From the NCBI GenBank assembly GCA_017965425.1, contig JAGCPY010000055.1, forward strand, positions 43,476 to 107,475: 64,000 nt of DNA, written 5' to 3'. The notes beneath the pieces are model-generated. The model was not told where the DNA came from, did no database searches, and was given only the letters and a program-made list of their open reading frames with translations. Position 1 is the stretch's first letter, and each line of letters begins with the position of its first letter. Positions 52,930-60,562 of this stretch are shown here, in pieces. The translations under genes and the position numbers were made by a program. Source of the DNA: Bacteroidaceae bacterium (GTDB taxonomy: Bacteria > Bacteroidota > Bacteroidia > Bacteroidales > Bacteroidaceae).

Positions 52930-53631
52930 ATGGCCAGAAAGAAATTGAACGTCAAAGATGTGCTTCCGCGCCTCTCATCCATACTTGACTTACTCGACGA
53001 TAACCAACGCGACATGTTGACGAAACACACCATCGTGCAAGCTTACAAGAAAAACGAGCAAATCTATGCCGAAGGCGATGCGCCGGCCTACTTGTTATGC
53101 CTCGTTTCGGGAAAGGTGAAAATCTATAAGGAAGGCGTAGGCGGACGAATGCAGATTGTCCGTGTCATCAGGCCCGTACAATATTTTGGTTACCGCGCCG
53201 CATTCGCCAGCCAAAACTACGTGACGGCAGCGGCAGCTTTCGAGCCATCGGTCATCGTGAAGATTCCCATCGGAACGGTCATCCACCTGATGCAAGAAAG
53301 CACACGCCTGAGTTGGTTCTTCATCGAACGTTTATCCATAGACTTAGGACGTGCCGACGAACGCACGGTCAACCTTACTCAAAAGCATATTCGCGGACGC
53401 CTGGCAGAATCGCTGCTCTTCCTGAAAGACAGCTACGGCTTGGAAGAAGACGGCAGCACGCTCAGCATCTATCTCAGTCGTGAAGACCTGGCCAACCTCT
53501 CGAACATGACCACCTCCAACGCCATCCGCACACTCTCCAATTTTGCTACAGAACGTCTCATCGCTATCGACGGACGTAAAATCAAAATCATCGATGAGAT
53601 GAAACTGGAAAAGATTAGCAGGATTGGATGA
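52930..53631 (+). CDS. Crp/Fnr family transcriptional regulator
   Basis: A 233-residue regulator with a cyclic-nucleotide-binding-like N-terminal domain (AEGDAPAYLLCLVSGKVKIY; VRVIRPVQYFGYRAAFASQN) and a C-terminal HTH (LSREDLANLSNMTTSNAIRT, then LSNFATERLIAIDGRKI). No Cys cluster of the Fnr type is visible, so oxygen sensing by an iron-sulfur centre is unlikely. It is divergent from the glycogen operon with 196 bp between starts, and could regulate it. The region after its stop contains a palindrome. Confidence 0.9.
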   Translation: MARKKLNVKDVLPRLSSILDLLDDNQRDMLTKHTIVQAYKKNEQIYAEGDAPAYLLCLVSGKVKIYKEGVGGRMQIVRVIRPVQYFGYRAAFASQNYVTAAAAFEPSVIVKIPIGTVIHLMQESTRLSWFFIERLSIDLGRADERTVNLTQKHIRGRLAESLLFLKDSYGLEEDGSTLSIYLSREDLANLSNMTTSNAIRTLSNFATERLIAIDGRKIKIIDEMKLEKISRIG

Positions 53632-53649
53632 ACGTATAAACGAGATGGC

Positions 53650-53689
53650 CGATTCGTATATCCGTGTTGGCTATTTCGTATATACGAAT
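53650..53689. repeat. Stem-loop between convergent crp-like and lipid kinase genes
   Basis: GATTCGTATAT (53650-53660) and ATATACGAATC (53679-53689) form a perfect 11-bp inverted repeat with an 18-bp loop. The right arm overlaps a perfect 14-bp palindrome TTCGTATATACGAA (53674-53687). No T-run follows. It may terminate, or may be a binding site. Confidence 0.6.
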
Positions 53690-53722
53690 CTGCGATCTCG
53701 TATATATGTTCCTTGCAATATC

Positions 53723-54706
53723 TTAATGGCTGGGAATGATGAACTGCACGTGCTCAGGCATAATGCCCACCTCGAACGGAGCATGAATATCGTTGACAAC
53801 CATGCCGTCCGTGCTGATGGCAGCATTCCTGACATCGGCAAAACGAATACGACGCGGTGTTCGATAAGCGCGCACATTCTTATGCCCCAGGAAACCACCA
53901 GTGAAAAGCATCCACATTCCTTCAAAAAGTTGTGTCACTCCAGGGTGTGAGATGGTAGAAACGTCAAGCATTCCGTTGTAGGGTACTGCGTTCGGCGTCT
54001 GACCGTAGCCTCTGCAGTTGCCTACACAGACACTCATCAGCCGACGCTCAATTTGCTCTTCATTGATTTTGAAACTCATTCGCGTCTCCAAACGTTGAAA
54101 GAGCAACAATATCATGCTTGCGAAATAAGACAACGTGGACAATCCGAAAATGCGACGGGTCTTATACTTCAGTTTCATCACATTGGCCACAAGTCCCACG
54201 TTGATGCAATTCAAGAAATAACGTGTCGTATCGCCATCCTTCACAAAGCCTACATCCACTTTGCGCACACGACGTCGGAGGAGATCGTCAACTGTCTTCT
54301 CGTCGTCTTCCTCTGTAACCCCCCAGAAGGAAGCGAAGTCATTGCCACGCCCATTTGGAATCACACCCAGCACCACTTGGTCACGCATCTCGTCGCCCAT
54401 CGACAGCAATCCATTCAACGCCCTGTTGAGCGCAGAGTCGCCCCCCACAATGATGAGCGTGCCATAGCCATTCTTGCAAAGCATCTTTGTGAGACGACCA
54501 ACAGAATCTGGATTCTCACTCTGAACGAAATCGTATGCCACGCCGCGAGCTTCCAGCAATTCCTTGATTCGTTCCCAACGCTTCTGCGAACGGCGGACAC
54601 CTTGCTTTGGGCAATAGATGATACCCCATCGGGAAGCGATTTCTTCCCCCTTACCCTCATTTGTTGGGAGGGAAGACGTTACTTGTGCTACTGATGTATT
54701 TTCCAT
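53723..54706 (-). CDS. Diacylglycerol kinase-like lipid kinase
   Basis: A 327-residue ATP-dependent lipid kinase of the DAGK/YegS type. IIYCPKQGVRRSQKRWERIK begins the nucleotide domain, IIVGGDSALNRALNGLLS is the GGDGT-like motif with Ser in place of Gly-Thr, and GVIPNGRGNDFASFWGV is the second ATP motif. The DNA for SLPTNEGKGEE (54641-54675), just before the kinase fold, resembles a palindromic repeat copy. The substrate is uncertain (diacylglycerol, ceramide or phosphatidylglycerol). It starts 9 bp after the miaA stop on the same strand. Confidence 0.85.
   Translation of the reverse strand: MENTSVAQVTSSLPTNEGKGEEIASRWGIIYCPKQGVRRSQKRWERIKELLEARGVAYDFVQSENPDSVGRLTKMLCKNGYGTLIIVGGDSALNRALNGLLSMGDEMRDQVVLGVIPNGRGNDFASFWGVTEEDDEKTVDDLLRRRVRKVDVGFVKDGDTTRYFLNCINVGLVANVMKLKYKTRRIFGLSTLSYFASMILLLFQRLETRMSFKINEEQIERRLMSVCVGNCRGYGQTPNAVPYNGMLDVSTISHPGVTQLFEGMWMLFTGGFLGHKNVRAYRTPRRIRFADVRNAAISTDGMVVNDIHAPFEVGIMPEHVQFIIPSH
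54641..54675 (-). repeat. Degenerate family-1 palindrome near the lipid kinase start
   Basis: On the minus strand, CTTCCCTCCCAACAAATGAG followed by GGTAAGGGGGAAG; CTTCCC/GGGAAG-type arms. It is read in frame as SLPTNEGKGEE. Confidence 0.4.
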
Positions 54707-54715
54707 ATATGAATG

Positions 54716-55693
54716 TTAGACGGGATGAAGCGTTTCTTGAAAAGTATTTACTCCTTTCTCTACCGTGGAGGGGCAAGAGAGAGTTTCCACAATAGTCTCC
54801 ACAATAGCTTCCACCGGCTTTGTTGCATCCACCCACCGTATTTCCACGCCACGCCGCTCCATGCCGCGAAAATAAGTCATCTGCCGCTTCGCAAACTGAT
54901 GGATGGCAATCTCCAATTGGCGAACCATCTCGCCATAAGTGAGTTGCCCCATGAGGTAGAGCGTCAAGTAGCGATATTCGAGACCATAGCTGATGAGTGC
55001 TTCCGGTGCAACTCCATTGTCCAATAACCGTTGCACTTCTTCCACCATGCCCTCCTCCTCCAACCGCTTGTGCAGACGGCGACTGATGCGCTCACGACGC
55101 AATTCACGAGGAACATCAAGTCCGATTGTCAGTGAACGCAAATGAGGAAAAGGCTCGGTCTCGTCAATACGATGCTCTCGATAGAACTCTTCTATCTCAA
55201 TCGCCCGGATGGCGCGCCGGGCCGTGTCCACGTCCGTGGTATTGTGCAGACGCTTATAGGTCGATAACAATTCTGTCAACTCTTTCAAGCTCTTGCCTTC
55301 CAAACATTCGCGAAGCGATGGATTGACAGGCACCTCCACCAACTTATAAGCACGCAGCACACTCTCGATGTACAATCCTGTGCCGCCACAGAGAATAGGC
55401 ATTCTCGCGCGCGTACATATATTATTATATGCTTTAAGGAAGTCACGCTGAAACTCAAACACCGAGTACTTCGTGCCTGCTTCAGCAATATCGATGAGGT
55501 GGAAGGGAATCGTCCCATACTCGCTCAGATCCTTGCCCGTGCCAACGTCCATGCCTCGGAACACCTGGCGCGAGTCGGCACTGATAATCTCGGCAGGACA
55601 ACCGCCGAACACATCAGTTCGTGCCGCCAACTGCGTGGCGACAGCCGTCTTTCCGCACGCCGTGGGGCCGAGTATGGTGATGAGGTCTGGCAT
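54716..55693 (-). CDS. miaA: tRNA dimethylallyltransferase
   Basis: A 325-residue enzyme adding dimethylallyl to A37 of tRNAs reading UNN codons. The start at 55693 (MPDLITILGPTACGKTAVAT) places the P-loop at residue 9. IISADSRQVFRGMDVGTGKD and ILCGGTGLYIESVLRAY are family-specific. Many Bacteroidales carry two miaA paralogues; the unusual loop DLSEYGTIPFHLIDIAEAGT suggests this is one of a pair. A good promoter lies upstream, and the lipid kinase gene follows after 9 bp. Confidence 0.95.
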   Translation of the reverse strand: MPDLITILGPTACGKTAVATQLAARTDVFGGCPAEIISADSRQVFRGMDVGTGKDLSEYGTIPFHLIDIAEAGTKYSVFEFQRDFLKAYNNICTRARMPILCGGTGLYIESVLRAYKLVEVPVNPSLRECLEGKSLKELTELLSTYKRLHNTTDVDTARRAIRAIEIEEFYREHRIDETEPFPHLRSLTIGLDVPRELRRERISRRLHKRLEEEGMVEEVQRLLDNGVAPEALISYGLEYRYLTLYLMGQLTYGEMVRQLEIAIHQFAKRQMTYFRGMERRGVEIRWVDATKPVEAIVETIVETLSCPSTVEKGVNTFQETLHPV

Positions 55694-55701
55694 ATCTGCG
55701 G

Positions 55702-55732
55702 CAAAGGTACAAAGATTTTGCTGTTCAGCAAA
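55702..55732 (-). promoter_or_regulatory. Promoter for miaA
   Basis: CAAAGGTA (55702-55709, reverse of TACCTTTG) and CAAA (55729-55732) are spaced by 19 bp. The -7 box is only 8 bp from the miaA ATG, so the message would be almost leaderless. Confidence 0.65.
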
Positions 55733-55822
55733 AAAGAGGCTTGGAAATTTGGCTTTCACGAAAGAATGTAGCACATGGAACTCATCGACGAGAGAAAATG
55801 TGACGATGCCGAAGAACAACAA

Positions 55823-55849
55823 AGGCCGCCTGGAAAAACCAGACGGCCT
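55823..55849 (-). terminator. Terminator of gapA
   Basis: On the minus strand, AGGCCGTCTGG / CCAGGCGGCCT with one mismatch and a TTTTT loop (55823-55849), followed by TTGTTGTTCTT. It lies 28 bp after the gapA stop. Confidence 0.75.
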
Positions 55850-55877
55850 GTTAATGTGTTGCTTGCAAGCAAAGTTC

Positions 55878-56903
55878 TTACTTCAGCTCAGCGAGGTACT
55901 TGATGGTGCGAACCATCTGGCTGGTGTAGCTGTTCTCGTTGTCGTACCATGCAACCACCTGTACGAGGGAGTTGCCGTCGTCCATCTTGCTGACCATAGT
56001 CTGGTTAGCGTCGAAGAGAGAACCGAACTTCATGCCGATGATGTCGCTGCTGACGAGCTTCTCCTCGGTGTAGCCGAAGCTCTCGTTGGTAGCAGCCTTC
56101 ATGGCAGCGTTGATGCCCTCAACAGTAACCTCACCCTTCACAACAGCGTGCAGGATGGTGGTGGAACCGGTGGGAGTCGGAACGCGCTGAGCAGCGCCAA
56201 TGAGCTTGCCGTTCAGTTCGGGAATCACGAGGCCGATAGCCTTGGCAGCACCAGTGCTGTTGGGAACGATGTTCTGGGCACCGGCACGTGCGCGCTGTAC
56301 GTCGCCCTTGCGCTGAGGACCGTCGAGGATCATCTGGTCGCCAGTGTAAGCGTGAACAGTGGTCATGATACCGCTCTGGATGGGAGCGAAGTCGTTCAGA
56401 GCCTTAGTCATAGGAGCCAAGCAGTTGGTGGTGCAGCTGGCAGCGCTGATGACGGTGTCGGCGGGAGTCAGTGTCTTGTGGTTGACGTTGAACACAATGG
56501 TGGGGAGGTCGTTGCCTGCAGGAGCAGAGATGACAACCTTCTTTGCACCAGCGGTCAGGTGAGCAGAAGCCTTCTCCTTGGAGGTGTAGAAACCTGTGCA
56601 CTCCAGCACGACGTCCACATCCAGCTTGCCCCAAGGCAGCTCAGCAGCGTTGGGAATAGCATAGATGGTGATCTTCTTACCATCGACGACGATGTAGTCC
56701 TCGCCTGCTTCTACCGTGTGCTTGTTCTCGCCGAACTTGCCGCAGAAACCGCCCTGAGCGGTGTCGTACTTCAGCAGGTGAGCCAGCATCTTGGGGCTGG
56801 TGAGGTCGTTGATAGCGACTACTTCATAACCTTCAGCCTCGAACATCTGACGGAATGCGAGGCGACCGATACGGCCGAAACCGTTAATAGCAACTTTTGT
56901 CAT
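55878..56903 (-). CDS. gapA: Glyceraldehyde-3-phosphate dehydrogenase, type I
   Basis: A 341-residue glycolytic enzyme, starting at 56903 ([20 protein letters not shown]); the upstream frame is untranslated leader. The NAD site NGFGRIGR and the catalytic [12 protein letters not shown] (Cys157) are intact, and the C-terminal [20 protein letters not shown] is typical. The 253-bp gap to the divergent mscL gene is AT-rich and may hold the promoter, e.g. CAAAAGTA (reverse TACTTTTG) at 57099-57106, which would give a ~195-nt leader. It is monocistronic with its own terminator. Confidence 0.97.
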   Translation of the reverse strand: MTKVAINGFGRIGRLAFRQMFEAEGYEVVAINDLTSPKMLAHLLKYDTAQGGFCGKFGENKHTVEAGEDYIVVDGKKITIYAIPNAAELPWGKLDVDVVLECTGFYTSKEKASAHLTAGAKKVVISAPAGNDLPTIVFNVNHKTLTPADTVISAASCTTNCLAPMTKALNDFAPIQSGIMTTVHAYTGDQMILDGPQRKGDVQRARAGAQNIVPNSTGAAKAIGLVIPELNGKLIGAAQRVPTPTGSTTILHAVVKGEVTVEGINAAMKAATNESFGYTEEKLVSSDIIGMKFGSLFDANQTMVSKMDDGNSLVQVVAWYDNENSYTSQMVRTIKYLAELK

Positions 56904-57118
56904 TTCTTTTTCTTTTTGGGTTAAAAGGTGATTAAATAAAGTATTAAAAAATGATTTGCGAAAAATATACCTGTGACAACTTTGTTTCAACCGCAATTGC
57001 AGTATTCAGCACTCTTACACGCCACAAAAAGTAGTGTTGCGAGCACCAAAATAAGACAAATTTGGGTTTTTGAATACATCTTTTTCTGTTTTTCGCCGCA
57101 AAAGTACAAAATTTGTTT

Positions 57119-57126
57119 TATATTTG
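57119..57126 (+). promoter_or_regulatory. -7 box for mscL
   Basis: TATATTTG matches TAnnTTTG, 30 bp before the mscL ATG. No clear TTTG was found 20 bp upstream. Confidence 0.5.
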
Positions 57127-57156
57127 CGCCATCAAACCCCAAAAATAATAACAAAT

Positions 57157-57561
57157 ATGGCAAATTTCATTCAAGAATTCAAAGACTTCGCGATGCGAGG
57201 CAATGTAATGGACATGGCAGTCGGTGTTATCATCGGCGGCGCTTTTGGTAAAATCGTGTCATCGTTGGTCGATGATGTGCTCATGCCTGCTATCGGCATG
57301 GTGACGGGCAATGTCGATTTCACCGGATTGGTATGGAAGATTGGTGAAGGCGAAGATGCTGCCGTGCTGAAGTACGGCAACTTCATCCAGAACACCATCG
57401 ACTTCCTGATTGTGGCGTTCTGCATTTTCTGCATCATCAAGGCCATCAATGCTGCTGCCAAGAAGAAGGAAGAGGCGCCCGCTCCTGCTCCAGAACCTCC
57501 TGCTCCTTCCAAGGAAGAGGTGCTCCTCACCGAGATTCGCGACCTTCTTGCTAAGAAGTAA
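57157..57561 (+). CDS. mscL: Large-conductance mechanosensitive channel MscL
   Basis: A 134-residue inner-membrane channel released by membrane tension, protecting against osmotic downshock. I start it at 57157 ([20 protein letters not shown]), which matches the family; upstream codons are promoter. The first helix [20 protein letters not shown] contains the pore-lining GxxxG stretch, and the second is [17 protein letters not shown]. The C-terminal linker is unusually rich in Pro, Ala and Glu ([17 protein letters not shown]) before the [12 protein letters not shown] bundle helix. Confidence 0.96.
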   Translation: MANFIQEFKDFAMRGNVMDMAVGVIIGGAFGKIVSSLVDDVLMPAIGMVTGNVDFTGLVWKIGEGEDAAVLKYGNFIQNTIDFLIVAFCIFCIIKAINAAAKKKEEAPAPAPEPPAPSKEEVLLTEIRDLLAKK

Positions 57562-57585
57562 GTCTTTTGGATTTGAAAAAAATGG

Positions 57586-57622
57586 GGCTGTGTCAGAAAC
57601 AAACGACACAGCCTCTTTTTTT
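57586..57622 (+). terminator. Terminator of mscL
   Basis: GGCTGTGTC (57586-57594) / GACACAGCC (57605-57613), a perfect 9-bp stem with a 10-nt loop followed by TCTTTTTTT. It lies 24 bp after the mscL stop. Confidence 0.88.
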
Positions 57623-57695
57623 ATTATCTCATCCGCCGAATAGACTTCCTCTGGTATAAGGCTCTAACGGTGAATGTTGTCATTTCATTTTGACA

Positions 57696-60020
57696 CTACC
57701 GCTCATCTTTCATGCCTAAGCTGTCCTTCAATTGTCGAACCGCCTGCCGACGGGTGTCTTCATCGGCCAGCAACAGTTCTGAGAGGTCTTCAGCCAGCCG
57801 CTGCAAAAGGGGCTTCGGTGTTTCTGCGGGCGTAGGTTCCTCAAAGTCCAACTCTGTCTGCACAGAAACCGGTTCCAACGGCAGTTCCTCGTCGAAGTGG
57901 GAATTGACTTGCGGCTCCGCGGCTTCGACAGTTTCCACATAGGCTCTCAAACCGTTGAGAAGGCCGTCGAACTTGTCTGAAGAGAGGAACACGGCATCTT
58001 CGCCGCCGTCGAGCACACCTTCGAAGAGCGAAGCCTTGAAATGAAGGCGAGAGAGCATGTCCTCCTCGATGGTTCCAACAGAGATAAGGTTAATGACCTC
58101 GATGCCACTCTGTTGACCTATGCGGTGAATGCGTCCGATGCGCTGCTCGAGTACGGCTGGGTTCCACGGAAGGTCCAGGTTGATGACAACGTTGGCCACT
58201 TGCAGATTCAAGCCCGAAGAGCCTACGTCTGTGGAAAGGAAGACCCGCACGGAAGGGTCGGTCTGGAAGGTGTCCACACGCTTCTGTCGCTCAGCGGCGG
58301 GAATGCTGCCGTGGAGATAGACATACTCTACCCCACTCCGCTCCAGCTCTTGTGCCACCAGCCGCGTCATCCGCTCCCATTGGCTGAAGATGACGACTTT
58401 TGAGTGCACTTCTGCCCCTTGCACGATGTGACCTTCTCCGTTCACCGTCACTCCACACTCGTCGAGGATGTTCATCGTTTCTTCGACCTTCGTATCGAAG
58501 CGGCTGTGCTCGTCCAGCAGGAAGAGGCTGTCACATGCCATGCGCATCTGAGACAGCGTGAGCAACAGCTGACGGCGGTCCATCTCGGAAAGGAAATGCT
58601 GGCGATGCCATTTGGCAACGAGGCGTGCGACCTGCTGTTTCAGGTCGTGATGGGCTTTCGTCTGCTCGACGGTCATGGGCACGAAGAGGTTCTTGTCAAT
58701 ACGGGCAGGCAGTTGCAGGGCTACGTCCTGCTTACGACGCCGCAGCATGACACCATCAATACGGTGGCTGATGTCCGAGAGATTGTGATAGCCGATGGTG
58801 CGACCGTTCACGTCCGTCATAATATAGCGGTCGCGGAACAGGTAATAGGGCGAGAGCAGGAACTGATCCACCAATTCCACGATGCTATAGAGTTCTTCCA
58901 GACGGTTCTCCAGCGGTGTGCCGCTGAGGATGAGCGCATAGCGGGACGTGATCCGACGCACGGCCTTGGCCACCTGCGTGTTCCAGTTCTTCAGACGTTG
59001 CACCTCGTCGAGGATGAGCATATCTGGCGACGCCACAAGGGCTGACGCACTTTGGCCGACGATGCTGTTGTAAGAAGCTATTTTGAAAAACGCCTCGCCT
59101 TCCATCTGCTCCTGCCGCCGTTCGGGAGTGCCTTCGACGACCGACACAGAAGCATCGGTAAAGCGTTCAATCTCACGCTTCCACTGGAACTTCAGCGTCG
59201 TCGGACAGAGGATGAGCACGCTGCTCACGAAACCTTCTCGACGCAACAGCTCTGCCGTGGCAATGGCTTGGACGGTCTTGCCGAGCCCCATCTCGTCGGC
59301 CAGAATGGCACGGCCCGCACGGGCGGCAAAGCGCACGCCCTCTTTCTGGTAAGGATAGAGCGGCGCGTGCAACAATGTGTCCAGCACCTCATAGGTGTAG
59401 CGTTCGTCCACGGTCTTGCGGCGGGCAATGGCTTCGCGTTGCTCTATCACGAAGTCGCGCGCGTCAGGGTAGCATCGGAAACTGCCATCGATGGCTTTGG
59501 CTGCCGCCAAAAAGTCTCCGAAGTACTCGTAGGCATGGGGCATGAGCGTTCCAAGCTCATCAAAGTACTTGGCTGCCAACGTCTTGAACTGTTCCTCACA
59601 CGTCTGGCCAATGCGGATGCGTACGCGCCGCTCGTTGCTGCGATAGCTCAGATAGACGCTGGTGTAGGCGGGCAGGTCGCGATGAATGCGTTTGTGATGA
59701 TCGGCAATCCACTGGCGCGCGGCCTCGATATGCTTACACGTGCCAAGCTGAGAGGTTTTGAAGTCCATGCAGTCGCAGTAGTTCCACGGACTTTTTGGCC
59801 CTCGATAGACAACCTTATAGACACCTCCCGACTTGGGACTGCGCACTCGGTACTCGCCTGGGTTATAGCGTTCTGAAACGCATTCCACCTCCAGCTCCTC
59901 ACGCTGTGCCTGCTGCATCCGCAGCATCACTTGCCACTCTTCAAGCGTCATGCCTTCCGGCTTCACCAGATGGTTCAATCGCTGCTTCGGTAAATCGGCG
60001 TACTTCATATTCGATTTCAT
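57696..60020 (-). CDS. SNF2-family helicase/ATPase with N-terminal SWIM zinc finger
   Basis: A 774-residue superfamily 2 ATPase. A SWIM finger (C82-x-C84 ... C95-x-H97, CDCMDFKTSQLGTCKH) precedes the motor. Motif I ADEMGLGKT (about 241-249), Walker B as DEVQ rather than the common DEAQ/DEAH, LSGTPLENR, and the C-terminal motifs STDVGSSGLNLQVANVVINL and QRIGRIHRIGQ follow. The last ~80 residues are acidic. SNF2 proteins remodel protein-DNA complexes; a bacterial role in transcription recycling or DNA repair is possible. It is followed upstream by the repeat-rich gap separating it from the Dna2-like gene. Confidence 0.92.
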   Translation of the reverse strand: MKSNMKYADLPKQRLNHLVKPEGMTLEEWQVMLRMQQAQREELEVECVSERYNPGEYRVRSPKSGGVYKVVYRGPKSPWNYCDCMDFKTSQLGTCKHIEAARQWIADHHKRIHRDLPAYTSVYLSYRSNERRVRIRIGQTCEEQFKTLAAKYFDELGTLMPHAYEYFGDFLAAAKAIDGSFRCYPDARDFVIEQREAIARRKTVDERYTYEVLDTLLHAPLYPYQKEGVRFAARAGRAILADEMGLGKTVQAIATAELLRREGFVSSVLILCPTTLKFQWKREIERFTDASVSVVEGTPERRQEQMEGEAFFKIASYNSIVGQSASALVASPDMLILDEVQRLKNWNTQVAKAVRRITSRYALILSGTPLENRLEELYSIVELVDQFLLSPYYLFRDRYIMTDVNGRTIGYHNLSDISHRIDGVMLRRRKQDVALQLPARIDKNLFVPMTVEQTKAHHDLKQQVARLVAKWHRQHFLSEMDRRQLLLTLSQMRMACDSLFLLDEHSRFDTKVEETMNILDECGVTVNGEGHIVQGAEVHSKVVIFSQWERMTRLVAQELERSGVEYVYLHGSIPAAERQKRVDTFQTDPSVRVFLSTDVGSSGLNLQVANVVINLDLPWNPAVLEQRIGRIHRIGQQSGIEVINLISVGTIEEDMLSRLHFKASLFEGVLDGGEDAVFLSSDKFDGLLNGLRAYVETVEAAEPQVNSHFDEELPLEPVSVQTELDFEEPTPAETPKPLLQRLAEDLSELLLADEDTRRQAVRQLKDSLGMKDER

Positions 60021-60064
60021 TTAGCGTCGGCTCTTTCTACCCGACGAGCCTACTAAGTCGATGG

Positions 60065-60096
60065 CAAAGATAGCGTGTTTAGATGGAATAGCCAAG
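60065..60096 (-). promoter_or_regulatory. Promoter for the SNF2 helicase gene
   Basis: CAAAGATA (60065-60072, reverse of TATCTTTG) is followed after 20 bp by CAAG (60093-60096), a one-mismatch -33 box. It lies 45 bp upstream of the ATG at 60020. Confidence 0.6.
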
Positions 60097-60182
60097 GAAA
60101 TGTACTGAAAAACGTCGTTGCAAAAGGCAAAAATCACCTTCATAAACACTGTGCATTGCAGGTGGGTATGCAATAATGAGCC

Positions 60183-60534
60183 GGAAGGTGTACACGTTCT
60201 GAAGGGAAGGTGTACACCCTCCGCCATTCAGGAGCACACGTTGAGAACAACAGAAAAGGACACCACTTCCTACACTGTATTTTTTGCGATAAAACCCTCA
60301 ATCCCTCACCATACGAGCTAAGCATCTGTTTGAAAGGCGGTTGCAGGTGAGGGATTGGTGAGGAATAGGTGAGGGATGGTGAGGGATTAAGGAACCAAGG
60401 CAATCACACTGAAGGATGATATGATTGACTTTCATCAATTCCTCACCATCCCTCACCTATTCCTCACCTAAGTCTCACCTGTAAAACGCTGCATATCAAA
60501 TTATTGCGTGAAAAGGTGAGGGATTGAGGGTTTT
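60183..60534. repeat. Family-2 repeat: two GTGTACAC boxes and nested long inverted repeats
   Basis: GGAAGGTGTACACGTTC (60183-60199) and GGAAGGTGTACACC (60205-60218) are followed by an outer perfect 20-bp inverted repeat, AAAACCCTCAATCCCTCACC (60291-60310) / GGTGAGGGATTGAGGGTTTT (60515-60534). Inside lies a perfect 28-bp inverted repeat (60357-60384 / 60441-60468) built from GGTGAGGAAT and GGTGAGGGAT units. This occupies most of the 542-bp gap between the SNF2 and Dna2-like genes; apart from the SNF2 promoter, nothing coding is seen there. Confidence 0.85.
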
Positions 60535-60562
60535 TCCATAAAAAACAGGAGGGTGGAGTGAT

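Noticed and set aside
60357-60468. CRISPR array suggested by repeated GGTGAGGGAT units
   Set aside because: The units are arranged as inverted arms, not as regularly spaced direct repeats with unique spacers, and no cas gene is present.
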